DNA from: Monomorium pharaonis
Lineage: Eukaryota; Arthropoda; Insecta; Hymenoptera; Formicidae
Direction: 5' to 3'
Assembly: GCF_013373865.1 (NCBI RefSeq)
Contig: NC_050476.1
Coordinates: forward strand, 14,799,197 to 14,863,196
Length of the DNA: 64,000 nt
Part shown: piece by piece, positions 1-12,679 of the stretch
How positions within the stretch are numbered: position 1 is the first letter of the stretch
Layout: the number at the start of each line of letters is the position of its first letter
Position numbers and translations under genes: made by a program
The notes under the pieces: generated by a model
Database searches by the model: none
Told to the model about the DNA's origin: nothing
What the model saw: only the letters and a program-made list of their open reading frames with translations

Positions 1-82
1 TTAAAGTCGGTAACCATGATAACTTGAAAACGGATTAACCGATCTACCTTTTTTTTTTTTAACTAAAAGCTTATAAAATTCG

Positions 83-241
83 CTTGTCTTTGTCGTATCC
101 AATTTTTAAAATTCAAATTTTTTCTATTTTTTTTTAACAAACAAAAATAAAATTTTTGGCCAAAAATCGGCATTCTAATTTTAAAGGTCCGCCATTTTGT
201 TTAAAATTTGAATTTTAAAAATCAGATACGACAAGGACAAG
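83..241. repeat. Imperfect inverted repeat, AT-rich
   Basis: The left arm (83-120, containing TTGTCTTTGTCGTATC) pairs with the right arm (204-241, containing GATACGACAAGGACAA). Between them is AT-rich sequence with no open frame. It looks like the end or core of a small foldback element, but I see no target duplication. Confidence 0.45.
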
Positions 242-1235
242 GGAATTTACTCTTCTTTAAGATCCCGTTTGGTTTTTGTGTTTCGGATAAACGGGCAAGG
301 AGATATTATGGTTACCGCAGAATCATGCGTGGCGCGCACGGATAACTACACGACGATGAAAGGGGGAGATTTTTTAACTAAACTAGTACAATAAAATTTG
401 TACGAGAATTACAAAAGATGTACTTTATTATGCAAAAAGTTTCATTTTTATAGTTAGTCTCTTAGCTGTGAAAAAAATTCATGAAGAATACCTTTTTTTG
501 ATAGCGCCAAACTGCTATGCCCCCTTAATATATTTAAAACGTGTATCGGTTCAAGAAGTAATAAAATATAAATTTCATTGGATGCTATATACATGCATTA
601 AAACAAAATTAATGTATTTGCAATAAAATAAGGTATCTGATGTTATACCGTCAAAATATGAAGTAACATTTAAAATGATTTATCTTAAGCATGTATCGGA
701 CATACAATCTTAGACAAAAGTGCATAAAATTTAAAATACTTAAATATCTACGCCTAACGCATAGTAAATCTAGATGTAAGAAACTTGAACGATAGTTGGA
801 GTCTTATTTTTACTCTTACAAAGGTATTTTTCACGTATTTGCGATTTTTTTCACTTATGAGTTTAAACTTTTGACAGTGAAAATGAACAATTATCTCAAG
901 TTATATTTTATTTCTTTAAAACGGTGTAGTGAAGACAATTGAAACTTGGTAGATATTTTCATCTATTCATATACTAGATGTACAAAAAAATTCAAAACAC
1001 TGGTACTATTCCTTCTATATTTTTTTAACTGTTTTATCCGTCAAGATCGTCTTTTTCCATGAGATAGAAAAAGATACCATGTAAAATCAGTAAAAATTAA
1101 AATAGATATAACTCAGCAACCGTTTAGTGGATGCGTTCTTAATTTTTGTAGTACATTAGGGAAACTAAAAAAACAATTTCACAAATTTTTAGCAATTTGT
1201 ACCATTTTGAACTTCAGTCCGATACATCCTTAATT
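242..1235. other. AT-rich non-coding stretch
   Basis: No open frame of useful length, no recognisable repeat end and no RNA gene was seen. It may be distal intron of the PINK1-like gene on the minus strand if that gene runs past position 1. Confidence 0.5.
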
Positions 1236-1397
1236 CTACTGTAGTATTGCAATCAATTTTGTATTCAAATGTGATATCAAGTTTTGATTGCAATTGGAGC
1301 GCACTCGAGGACAGTAGACCCTAGATTTGGCAACCTTACTCCATAGAAAATTGTTTCCCTATGTTAACAATTTAGAAACAAATGGTTAAACTAGGTA
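1236..1397. mobile_element. A-family element, terminal fragment
   Basis: This matches the right-hand 160 bp of the A elements: the stretch around GCACTCGAGGACAGTAGACC and the end AAATGGTTAAACTAGG, compared with AAATGGTTAGCTGGG in fuller copies at 17.6 and 37.4 kb. The terminal GGG is decayed and the rest of the element is absent. AT-rich DNA with AAAACATGTTTT-like palindromes (1560-1680) follows. Confidence 0.6.
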
Positions 1398-2111
1398 TAT
1401 AATATATTTTTATATCATTCAAAATTTTTTACAATCTAATTTGCATAAAATATATAAAATTTAAATTGCATATACATTACGTAAATGTTAAATGAATATA
1501 GATATTAAATAATGTTTCAAAATGTTGAAATTGCAGTGTATGCAAAATTGTTACATTTAAAATGTTAAAATTTAAAACAAATACTTAAAACATGTTTTAA
1601 ACACTGTTTTAAACTGTTATATCGTTTTAAACATATTAAAAAAATGTTTTGAATGTTAAAAACATGTTTTTTACAGAAAAATTTGACATAAATTTAAGGA
1701 AATATAATTCCCGCGTTGCGCTGCTGTACCAGGACGTGACATGTATTCGGAAGCTCTTTCTATTGGAAGCAACATCAATGGTCGCGAAAGTATTAAATCT
1801 AAAATAATATTCCTAGTTTTTTATTCGTATTGATTTGCTCGTAAATATAAAAATAAAAATAAATTTTTTCTTTAAAAAGCCATGTAAGTGATTTCATTGT
1901 TGACAGTTTTTCACAAGAAAAACAAAATTAAAAATACTTAAAAAGAAATAAGAAGGAAAAGAAAAGTAAAATAAAGTAAATTATTTATACATGTAAATAA
2001 ATTATAATTAATGTGTAAATAAATAATTTAATATCTCAGAAAATGCTAGAAAGATTGTTATCGTTTAATTGTTATATAAATTTTAGAAATTTATATCTGA
2101 CAGCGTGAATA

Positions 2112-2338
2112 TTATAAAACAGAGGTCGGCAAGAAATGCACTTCTCGGCCGATTTCAGCAAGCGCCGCCTCCCACTATTCCTCTTGCCCCGCGTGCCGCT
2201 GACGCGGCCTACGAACTGCACGATTCGTAGGCAGCGCGCGCGGCACGCGGGGCAAGAGGAGTAGTGGGAGACGGGTGGGAGACGGCGCTTGCTGAAATCG
2301 GCCGAGAAGTGCATTTCTTGCCGACCTCTGTTATAAAA
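2112..2338. mobile_element. hAT-type foldback MITE with 8-bp TSD
   Basis: The element (2120-2330, 211 bp) starts CAGAGGTCGGCAAGAAATGC and ends with its reverse complement. The two arms pair over about 80 bp each, including a GC-rich part (CTTGCCCCGCGTGCCGC). It is flanked on both sides by TTATAAAA (2112-2119 and 2331-2338), a perfect 8-bp duplication. An 8-bp TSD and CAG-starting terminal repeats are characteristic of hAT transposons. It is too short to encode a transposase, so it is a non-autonomous MITE. The GC-rich palindrome stands out in AT-rich DNA. Confidence 0.85.
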
Positions 2339-3402
2339 TATAATATCTATTTTTTTATAAAGAAAACAAAGAATATTATTAAAAAAATAATTTAACTAGA
2401 GATAGCAAGAGAAAGAAAAAAAGAAACACCAAAAAATTTTCGATTTCGTCAAATATATAATTTTATCATGGTTTTACTTTTGACTCTCTGCAAATTTTTT
2501 TGTGTTTATTATAAACTGCCAACGTTGAATAAATTACATTTAATTTATTACAATTAACGTTAAATACCTTGAATTTTGACAGCTGTCAAATTTTTATAGA
2601 TGATTATCTATACAATCATCGTTGCAATTTATTTTTAAAAAGTAAAAAATAAAAAGTTAATTAGCGCGCGTCTGTGGTGTATTGTTACAAGTTCATCTCA
2701 CACATCTAGGTTTAGAAAATGATTAAAAAAATGAATACTTCGGTGTAAAGAGAAAGTAAAATCATGAGATCGTATATTATTATGAGCACTCACTACATTC
2801 ATTTAACTCTACGAATATATTAGCATCTGAATTTTGATCTGCTTCGAGTTATTAAACTTATTTTAAAATTATTAAGGAGGTAGCGCAAGTTTTTATCTTA
2901 AATTTTATTATTCTCTGCTATTCTCTGTTATTATTTTACTATTATTTGCTAAGCGCAGCAAGCGCACGCTGCGATCACCCAAACTACGATTCGCGCTCTT
3001 TATCGCAGTCTGCCTCGATCGTTATCTTTCACTTTTCAGTCTGCCTTTTTGCGTATCGTTTTCTAAACATATAAACAATTATTATATTAATTTTTAGCCT
3101 TGAATTTTATGATTTTTTTTACTACTAATTTATCGCCACTTTGAAGCGGTCTGCCGACACTTTCTCTTCAGCAAACAGTCTGCCAATAATTATGACATCT
3201 TGTTTCAATAAACACTAAACATTCCCGCAGATTTTATGCTTGAATCTCATTCTTTTTTTTGTCATGAAATTTACTATCTTTATTCGTCCCCCCCCCCCCC
3301 CTTAATCTTTCTGACCGCTTAGGCAGACTGGCGATTTAGTGTTCGGCAATACCAAAGGACCCTTTATAGTTAGACTTTCCGCGATGCTTATTGATACTAT
3401 TT
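2339..3402. other. Non-coding stretch
   Basis: AT-rich DNA with a mixed-composition patch at 2930-3350 and a run of C at 3289-3301. No gene, RNA or element end was recognised. Confidence 0.5.
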
Positions 3403-3705
3403 TTATGTAGCTAGCTCTCGGTCTATTACTTGATGCGATGCTAGCGCATTTTCAATAGCATGGGCCCCGAGCGGATTTTGCAACGGGTCGCAGAACCTCT
3501 CAAATGAGAGCGTCAGGAAGTGTGGCCGGCTCTCCAACTCCTTCTTTGAGTGCGGAAAACCGGCCAATATCGGAGGCGCGCCTGCAACAGGTGTTAGCCG
3601 GATACACAGCGGAAACTGCCTGACAGAATCAGCAGACTCTACTCTAACATCAGGAGCAGGAAGTGGATTACGTAATTCGAGTTCATTCACTTTTCGTATT
3701 TTCAT
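3403..3705 (-). CDS. Uncharacterised open frame, about 100 codons
   Basis: A minus-strand frame of about 100 codons in a local GC-richer island. The predicted peptide is of ordinary complexity, with proline-rich and charged parts and no transmembrane segment, signal peptide or motif that I recognise. It could be a fragment of an old transposon protein, an orphan exon or a chance frame. The composition differs from the AT-rich flanks, which is the only reason to list it. No splice sites or promoter could be assigned. Confidence 0.2.
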   Translation of the reverse strand: MKIRKVNELELRNPLPAPDVRVESADSVRQFPLCIRLTPVAGAPPILAGFPHSKKELESRPHFLTLSFERFCDPLQNPLGAHAIENALASHQVIDRELAT

Positions 3706-4536
3706 CTCACATGAGTTTGTTCGCGCGATTCGGTAACGTCGAAGTAAAAATACGAAATCACTAGATTAGAAATGTGGGAAAAATGTTTTGTTAGAGACTG
3801 TAGGGTGAAATTACGCAAAAAAATTTTCAAACATTCAAAAATTCGAAAACAATCAACAAGTCATTCTTTAATCTCTTAATTCCATTTTCCATATGTCACA
3901 GCTCCGCGATGATCATTAATACCCGATACTTTAATACAGTATATGTATGCACAAATAGAAATTAATTTTATTTTTTTAGATTTATATACTTTTAATGTTT
4001 ATTTTCCTCAATTGTTACATTTTTCCACTAAATTCTCACCATACAAAAATTCCTTTTCTCCGATTTAATGTTTAACATAAGATACAAACCACAATTAAGT
4101 ATAACAAAAATAATGTAATGTATATACTTATCACAAAATTATGTATATTGAATCTGTCATTATGTGAATCATTATGCATAATTAATTTAAAATTATTTTT
4201 TAATGACATCCAATAAATTCACAACACAAAAAAGAACTAAATCTTGATCATAACTTGATCATACATTTTTTGTAGCTCATATATACAAAAAATGGTAACA
4301 AAATGTTCATTGCGATAATAATATAGGTAATTTTCTATGTATATATTACAAATGGTTTATTTGGTCTCATTGGCCGAACACAATTATATAAACACATATA
4401 AAATATCATTTTTTTAAATTATCAAAATTTGAAGGCCAGAATTCATACAAACATAATGAGTACATAAACTGCACTTTGTTGCTTTAAATTGCTATCCGTG
4501 CACAATATAAATACCGTGTTATAAAATTTATGCAAA
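3706..4536. other. AT-rich non-coding stretch
   Basis: No open frame, element end or RNA gene was seen. Confidence 0.5.
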
Positions 4537-5414
4537 TTAAGGGGCTACATACAACCAGAAATTTTGAAAAAATGATTTTTCGTTTTTTGCATATTTGTAA
4601 AATATAAGGTCTTCAGAATATCGCCTGCAAGTTTCAGTGATTCCTTGAAAATTGTCGGAGATATAGCGAGAAAGGTCCAAGCGCGTTCGACGATGCAGGA
4701 GCGCGATGGGCGCTTTCTAATCCTTCGCAGCAGGTAACTTACGCAAGAATATTACGCCGGCAAGCTAGAATCTTTGATGCCGCTACATCTGGGGAGAGTT
4801 CACTGTATAACCCTAGAGTGGATGACTCCATGTAAGTTTGAAAAAAAATTATCTACGTTTTAACCAAATGTCAAACTTTAAACGCGTTTTTCTCGAAACC
4901 ATGTTTTCAAAACGCGTGTCAAAAATATCTCGGACACAATTTACTTGAAATTTGGAGGGCTTAATCTACATAAAAAAGGCAGTCTTTATCGTGGCGTTTT
5001 TTTTAGAGCTCTTACTTTTTTTTAAAGTTAAAAAAACGACCGATTTTTACCCTAAAAAATCGCTTTTTTTCTTTAAACAACCACCATTTTGCCAAAAATC
5101 GATATTTGAAAAATCGGCCAGGATAAAGACTAGATAATATCATTCAGTTTAAGAAAATTCTAGGCTGGTCTGTTTCAGATAAGTCCTGTACAAGCTGCAA
5201 TTGGCACCGCGGAGCACCTTTTTTCAACAAGGTCTTGCGACGAGGACAATATCTCCGCCATTTTTAAATATTTTTAGTTCAAATTTATTCTGAAACATGT
5301 TCTAAGAATGTATTTTAAAGTAAAGAAAACTAGGATTAATTACATACATTACGTTTCGAAAAAAAATCGAGAAAAAGACCTATTTTTTACGTCTCTGAGT
5401 ATGTAGCCCCTTAA
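4537..5414. mobile_element. P element (label): non-autonomous transposon with TTAA TSD
   Basis: Perfect 12-bp terminal inverted repeats, GGGGCTACATAC at 4541 and GTATGTAGCCCC ending at 5410, are flanked on both sides by TTAA (4537-4540 and 5411-5414). TTAA target duplications are typical of piggyBac and Kolobok transposons. The 870-bp interior has no transposase-like frame, so it is non-autonomous. An internal stretch at about 4874-4902 (ACTTTAAACGCGTTTTTCTC) recurs in a second TTAA element at 19628-20536, so the two are related although their termini differ. Confidence 0.75.
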
Positions 5415-5755
5415 GGTACAGCATAAATAAACATTTAAAAAATTTCATTTAATTAGTGATGTATCGTCATATATCGGGTCTAAATTTCTTTTGTAATGTT
5501 AAAAATCAGAATCACCTGCAAAATAATAAGACTTTGATCAAAATTTATTTAGTTTCGGTGGCATATCGTTTTCATTATTTAAATTAAACAACGCAATCCC
5601 CACATGAACAATGCTCCAAGTTTTCTTTCTCATTCTATCTTTCAATTTTTTCTCTTAAATCTCACCATTCGACAAGAAATTTCTTGCCGAACAAACTCCC
5701 GTAAGATGGCTCGCATTTACACTATAATAAAAGTTACGGAATCAAAAGTTATGAG
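5415..5755. other. Non-coding stretch before the decayed Gypsy element
   Basis: AT-rich. It contains two near-copies of a short sequence including GGCTCGCATTT (around 5708 and 5760), each followed by AAAAGTTACRRAAT. This may be a small tandem duplication at the 5' end of the decayed retrotransposon. No LTR could be defined. Confidence 0.4.
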
Positions 5756-8700
5756 TTGGCTCGCATTTTCACCACAATAAAAGTTACAAAAATCGATTCC
5801 GAGATGATGAAGATGCAGACCCACTGGATAGAGCTGCAGAGTCAGATGCTCGCGCAGCTCGTAAGGCAATTGGGAGTGCGAGCGGAGAGCAAACGGAGGC
5901 AGGAGCCTTCGACGGCGACGCCAGTCGCGCCAGGCGAAATTGAAGCGGGAAGATCTATCCTTTCTGCAGGTTCGATACCGAACACGGTGTTTAGCGCACA
6001 CTCAGGTGATTTAGTGCAGTGGATGAGATCACACATCCCTGAGTATAGCAGATCGGAAGAGGATATGTGGATACAGAGGGTCTAAGGAGCGGCTCGCGTG
6101 CACGGGGCAACGGACAGCGTGACGTTGCTCGCGGCATCTTCGGCTCACAAAATCGGCAAAGAAGTGGTATGATAGATAACTCGGTCCAGAAATGGATTCG
6201 TGGGTCGCCCTAAAAAACAAAATGTTGAGGATCTTCTTGGTGGAGCTCACCTACACCAAGGTGACTCAGAAAGTAGAGGCGCGGAAGTGGATGATGATGA
6301 AAGAATCATTCCACGAATACGTCATGGACAAGTTATCGCTAATACACAGATTGAATTTACCGGAAAAAACGCAAGTGAATCTGGTAATGGGAGGTATTAC
6401 AGTGGTTTCTCTCCGAGCGACGACCGCGTCAATTTCGAACTATTGGCTCGAAAAATTTTTACACATAATGAGAAACATTGCAGTGGTGGAGGTAGACAAA
6501 GAAAAAAAATCGTCTTTCATCCGAAACAGTGAGAACAAGCAACGACAGACCGACAATTGTAAAAAAACTATGGCAAGAAAGGCCACTTACACCTTGAGTG
6601 CAAAGAAGAAATTCAGCTTCTATTGCAAGCAAAAGGGTCAACGCCTATTTCATTGTTCAACTAAGAAGAAGCAGGAAGAAACGACGAAACTATTCCCGAA
6701 GCCGTGGACGGCGCGGGTAGCAGCCAATGTCACGGAGGAGACGGCATGCGACGACATCGTGGCGACGATCGACCTTCTGTAGCCGGACAGGTCAACGACG
6801 CCCCTTGGTAGAGGTAACCAGCCTCAACGGTGAGCAGTGCAACTTAAAAGCATTGATTAATACGAATAGTCCCGTATCGTTTGTAAATGATAAAGTTTAT
6901 TGCAAAGTAATAAAATCGCTAGACAGTAAAATAGATACTGCAAAACGTAATTTTAAGATTTGCAAGACGCGGTATTGGACGTAGCAGAAATAATAATCGT
7001 GCGAATTTCTATCGCATAACTCGGAAAACCGGCGTTCATTAAACTACACATCCTTCATGGTAGTCCGTTCGGCGTATATATAATTATCGATCAAAACTTT
7101 ATAAATCACGAAAATTTAACATTAGTTTATAAGCTGTTTCTCAATAGTTCTGATGAGCAGGAAAATCTTTTGTCGTTTTTGCCCATGTACATAAAGCATA
7201 AGAATAACACCGAGAACATTCTAAGAAATGCGGACATCGACTTTGAAGACTATCGGTTTCGAAAGGTTAAGAGACATTATTCTTTTGGTTAGTAACAGAG
7301 AAATCATCCAGGCCGATGATGACTATGCGGTAGAGATAAGGCTCAGAGACGACTCTGTTTACGCATAAGCACCAAGACGTTTCGTATAATACGAATGGTT
7401 ACAGCTAAGAGAGATAACGGACAACTTGTTAAAAAAAGGCACCATACAAACAAGTGTTTCACCCTATTGTGCTAGAGTTATCTCGGACGAATAAGATTGT
7501 GTGTTGCATTAAGGCCTCTAAACAGCCACGTGGAAAAACAGAAATACTCCTTCCCTATAATTGAAGATTGTTTATCGAAACTAAAGAATAAATAAGTCTT
7601 TACTCTTCTCGATCTCCGCGACGGATTTCACCAAATTAAAGTAAAAGAGGAGCACACAAAATATTTCTTGTTCGCGATGGTCAGTTTAAATATAAGAAAC
7701 TTCCGTTCGGATACTGAGAAGCTGCCACTGACTTTCAAAAACGACTTATTAAAATTCTCGATCTGTTAATTAAAAGCGATAAAGTAATCGTATATATTGA
7801 CGACATTCTGATTGCAACTAAAACGCCTAATAAAAATTTAAATATTTTAAGCGAGGTACTTGAGATATTGAAAAAATACAAATTTGAACTAAATTTTGCT
7901 AAATGCTTTATTTTTGGAAAAAAAAACAATAGAATTCCTATGTGCTGACAGAAAACGAAGTCAATCTGAGCCCCCGCTTTTCTGAGGCCGTAAAAGATTT
8001 TAAAACAGCCAAAAAACTTACATCAAGTACGACAGTTTCTAGGATTAGCCAGTTACTTCAGGAAATTCATTAAAGATTTCGCACATAAAGCACGAAATCG
8101 TTACAGGATTTATTAAAAAAAGACATAGCTTTCAACTTCGCCGTGCGTAAATAATTTTAATCTACTGAAAAGCGAGCTTACGTCGGCACCGTTACTAAGT
8201 GTATATAATCCGTCCGCGGACTCCTACAGAGTTGCACACCGACGCGTGTGCTTCGGGCTTTGGAGCGATCCTTCTTCAGAAACAAGAGAGTAACCGTTGG
8301 GCGCCAATCGCCGATTTCAGCCTGATTATAAACTAAGCCGTAAAAAACTATCACAGTTTTGAGCTGGAAATGCTCGCCATCGTGCAGGCCGTAGAAAGAT
8401 TTCATATTTATCTATACGGTATCGTGTAACCACGTTTCACTATAGTAACAGACTGCAACGCGCTTGTTTACGCAGTAAATAAAGCCAGTATAAATCCAAG
8501 AATCGCTTGTTGGAGCACTGCAAAATTATCGTTTTAATATAATACGGGGCAGAACATGTGCCACGTGGCCGCTCCGTGGCACACGTTAACGCTCTACCGT
8601 TAGAAAGAGAATTCTAATTTTGGCAACTGACCGATCCACAGATAGCGGATATTGCCAAGTAGATCGAGCTTGGACGCGGAAATAATAAATTCGAAGTAAT

Positions 8701-9831
8701 AAACGGTCTCGTGTACCAAAACATTGATAATAACACCAAATTCGTCGTGTCGGAAAGTATGGTGTTCCCAGTCGTGCGAGTGCACCACGACGAAATGGCC
8801 TACAGCGGGTCCGAGAAAACATGTGAGGGAATCAAACAGAATATTTGGTTTCCCCACATCAGAAAGCGTATATTTGATTAGATATATAGAAAGTTGCCTG
8901 ACGTGCCTGATGTCCAATAGTTCAGTTAATCGGGCCGTTTCGAGTCGGAATCGAGCCTGTACAAATCGCCAAGTTCTGCACTGCAAACAGTACACATAGA
9001 TCATTTCGGCTCCCTCGAAGAATCACGTGATAAGTATAACATTCTCGTAGTAATTGATCTCGTAGTAACGCGTTCACGCATTTCACATGGCTGTTTTCGA
9101 CTCGCACGACAAATTCGCAGGAGGCCATTGAGCATATAGAATTGATTATTCACACCTTTGGTAAATCAAGGCACATAGTTTCAGATAAAGGGACAGCTTT
9201 CACGTCAAGCAAATTTTCAGATTTCGTGTCAGAACACAATATAAAGCAAAATAGCGGTGGCTGCTCCATGGGCTAGCCGAACGCATAAATCATTATATTA
9301 AAACCTCGCTAATGAAATTACTGGACGCCGCCGATAAATGGACAACATCTAGGTATAATACGTTATTAATAACATGCATCACTCAGGTATTAAAATGAGC
9401 CCAGCTAAGCTGCTGGGCTTCAACCAGAAAAATCACTCAGATGCAAAGCTCGCGGAATTTTTAAGAATATTAAAAGAGGTCGATTCATCCTTCACCGGCG
9501 ACAGCCAAAACGAAAAAGCGAAAAATCAAGAGATCGCGCTAGCTGCGACGAATTAATTAAGAAAATACAATGAACAATATAAAGATAAAAGTGCAAATCT
9601 CCTTAACCTACTAATCGGGAGACTTCATGTTAGTTCGCAATTTGCGCATAAAACCAAGCAAAATTAAATCCCAAGTACAAAGGCCCGTACATGATAATCA
9701 AATGTCTAGAAAACAACGCGGTACGTAGTCCGCGACATCCCAGGATTTAACATCACATCGAAACCTCTAAACACAGTTCTGTCCAGTGACAAGCTCAAAA
9801 AATGGATAAGACTGGATCCGCCGGATGCGGA
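5756..9831 (+). pseudogene. Decayed Ty3/Gypsy-type retrotransposon (gag-pol fossil)
   Basis: Plus-strand remnants occur in the order expected for gag-pol, broken by many stops and frame changes. They are a gag-like stretch (5756-6085 and about 6190-6700, ending in a damaged Cys/His knuckle around 6610-6660); a protease-like patch at 6860-6890 with Asn where the catalytic Asp-Thr/Ser-Gly should be; reverse transcriptase with a LDLRDGFHQI-like motif near 7600 and YIDDILIA near 7790-7815; RNase H with a HTDACASGFGA-like motif near 8230; and integrase with a VSDKGTAF-like motif near 9175-9200 and a C-terminal tail to 9831. The order RT, RNase H, integrase and the D-D motif place it in Ty3/Gypsy. 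No LTR pair was found. It is an old, inactive copy, far more decayed than the element at 40-47 kb. Confidence 0.75.
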
Positions 9832-9858
9832 ATAAACCCCGTATATACGCAGATTAAT

Positions 9859-10022
9859 ATAGAAAAAAATGCGTTTGCATATGTGGTAAAAATTAAGTGC
9901 GTTATTAAATATAATACGAGAAAAAAATGCGTTTATATATGTATTAAAAATTTAATGTGATAATAAATCTAAAAATACTAAAGAAAAAAATGCGTTTATA
10001 CATGTATTAAAAATTAAAGGTG
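9859..10022. repeat. Three diverged tandem copies, about 60-bp unit
   Basis: Three successive units each contain AAAAAAATGCGTTT followed by an ATATG(T)-like stretch and GTRKTAAAAATT, starting near 9860, 9919 and 9982. They lie directly after the integrase remnant, so they may be part of the 3' untranslated region of the decayed retrotransposon. Confidence 0.6.
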
Positions 10023-10194
10023 ATGGCAAAACTAAGATTGTTAACAAGCGCTAGAGAAAAAAAAAAAATTTTTTGTGAACGTCTAAGTCTTAAGATATGT
10101 ATAACTATAAGTAACAAGAATCTCAAGAATCTAAAATCGCGATACAATTTAGAAATAAGTAATGTAAAAGATAATGAGAATACATTAACCCGGT

Positions 10195-10593
10195 AGTAAA
10201 TAAACTCACTCAGAAAGAACTTACAGTTCTCTACAACTTTCTTTAAACTAATCCACATAGCTTTCTTATTCATTAACTTGATGAAATTCTCATCCTTTAA
10301 CATTTTTCGAATTTGTGGTTCATTAGAAATGCCTTTTTTTAGTTTTGCATTACATATTTCTGTTTGTTTTTCTAAATACTCAAAGTCTTTTTGCTTTTCC
10401 TTTGAGAGCCTTGACAAACTGCTTCATTAGACCAAGTTTATATGAAGAGGTGAGAGCAATACTTTTTTTGGATCAACCAAAGGGTTAGCAATGTTCTTTG
10501 AACCTGGTTTAAACAAAGTTCTCTTTGAGTGTATTTTCTGTTTATAGTAATTGTCATAGTCTCGACTATGCCATAAATGTAATATCATGTTCA
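10195..10593 (-). pseudogene. Decayed fragment of a repeated arthropod protein family
   Basis: Read on the minus strand, 10593 to about 10430 gives a frame with LHLWHSRDYDNYY and then NPLVDPKKVLLSPLHI. A one-base frame change follows before LMKQFVKAL, and another frame continues with CNAKLKKGISNEPQIRKMLK to about 10195. I know this block (NPLVDP-KK-x-L-PPLHIKLGLMKQFVKAL, then PQIRKLMKD) as a highly repeated uncharacterised protein in arthropod genomes, presumably carried by a transposon whose class I cannot name. This copy lacks both ends, has at least one frameshift and is not functional. Confidence 0.55.
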
Positions 10594-12679
10594 AAAATTT
10601 AAGATGCTCACAGATTTGCCAGCAGTTATGCGTATATTCTAAATATTTGATTTTTTCTGAGAATCAAAAGGGAGTCAAACGTAAAAAAAATTTTTAAATG
10701 TTTTTTTAGGTTAGGGGTAAATGGTAACGTAATGGCGTTTAACAGACAACGAATTCAGATTCAGCGATCCCAAAGACATATATTTTGTGATCATGCTTTA
10801 TTTTTCAACTTAAAGAGTTTTAGAGATTTTGAGATATTTTTTAAGGTTATGGACAAAACCTGATATAGGGTAAAACGGACAACAAATTTGAATTCAGCGA
10901 ACCCAAAAATATATAGGTATGGTGTAGTCTAGCAAACAAACAACTTTTTTGTGCCGTCTATAACTTTAAAATTGTAGACCTAGCAAAAAAATCAGTATTC
11001 TTATCAACAAATTTGCTGATAAATTAAGATGCTTGTTCAAAAACGAATAAAAGTCGCTTCGTCTATATAAAGCTTAAATAATAAATTGTTTATTTTCTTA
11101 ATTTTTTGTTAATTATACTTACTAATATTTTAGTCCTCTCCAAATTGCAATCACTGTATTATCATTGATTTACAGTAGTATACTTATATAGTTGTAATAA
11201 TTAGCTGTGAAACTTAGCTATGAGTATTCATTATTTTTTAGTAATTTTCGTTTCAACATTAATATATAACCACTGAAAGATCAATGTATTTATTTCACTA
11301 ATTGACAAATATATCACTGAAAATTAGTGTATTCTTACTAATTTTCTCTGGTTTTCCACTGATTGTAATTAGAGAGTATTTTCTATAGCAGCGCCAAGAT
11401 TTTTTTTAGTAAAACATTTTTATAATACTTTTTTTATTTCTATATAACTTTAATATGTTAATCGAAACGCTTTAGCATTATAATAGCCCCAATATTCATT
11501 TCTGAAGAGGCAACAGGTTTGTTGGCAACCGAAATGCAGCACATGTGAAACAAACTTTGACATTAAAAATACTGCGCGTATAATTTTAGTAAAAATTCAC
11601 CAATATCAATCAACAGATTACTTAACAAAATGATGGTGAACAGCAAGCAGATTTGTCAAGAGTCTTAACAAAAGATTGATGACAAACACTAAAGTAGCTT
11701 TAGTGCAAATTGTCATCAAACTATCCGCACAAATCAAGTATAAAGGTGGTTATCAAACACATCAGATTGGAGGTTAATAGCATCCAGGTATATTAAACAC
11801 GTTGACGACAGACTAACGCCAAAAATGCAACAGATTAATACATTCAGTAGTTAGCAATAAAAAACGCGCAAATGTACTAAACATTTATAATCTATTGTTA
11901 CACTTTTTCGTTTAATTAGAAAAAACACGAGAGAAAGTATTCTTTCTAATTATTGGAGTTGGTATTGTTTGCAACATAAATATAAATTTCATAAATAATT
12001 AATATAAATTTCATTGAATACCACGTACACATTTAAAAAAAATTAATGTACTTGCGATAGAATAAGATGTTTAGTGTTAGATTTTTATTTTAAATAATAA
12101 TTTAGTTTTTTTTTTTTTTTTTTTTTTTTAAATATATTCTATTGTTACGTCCGGCGGGGTTAGGATTGCTAATTTGAATGTTTTATTTCTTTTTATAATA
12201 ATTTAAGCTCTTCTCTGCCAAGCGAACAGAGAGAGACAGTTGCAGGTACAGCACGGTTATATGAATTTGAGTTAATTATACTTTTTATTAGTTGATCTTC
12301 CCATCCTGTAACGGGAAATGCCATTTCTTTTAGTTCTCTCTTTATTTGATAGATACGCAGAATAAAAGATTGCGATTTAACACGATCATTACACAATAAT
12401 AAATAGGTTTGTGAGTATATTAATTTTTAAAATGATATTCTTTTCACTACCTATCACTGTGTAGCGCTATGCGAGTTTTCTCAAACAAAATGCACTTTCT
12501 TATTAATAAGAGGCCGCCAACAGAGCGCGGTAGGAAGTAAGATTTCGTCATCGACATAATGCTATACTAAAATGTCGGTCTATAAATGAGATTAAAATAA
12601 AATTAATAAAAGTGATGTCTCTTTCTATCCACATTGAAAAGAAAGACACTGTGAACTAATATAGTTTATTGCTAATCTG
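10594..12679. other. AT-rich non-coding stretch with an A-family relic
   Basis: Mostly AT-rich DNA without a gene. Around 11620-11760 a decayed A-family fragment can be recognised (AGCAGATTTGTC, then TTGATGACAAACACTAAAG). At 11200-11360 there are several CTAATTTTC / CACTGAAAATTAG inverted units. A run of about 22 T lies at 12109-12130. A short minus-strand frame (12193-12396) has no recognisable similarity. Confidence 0.45.

Noticed and set aside
6459..6641. Minus-strand frame within the decayed Gypsy gag
   Set aside because: Antisense to the gag-like region, with no motif.
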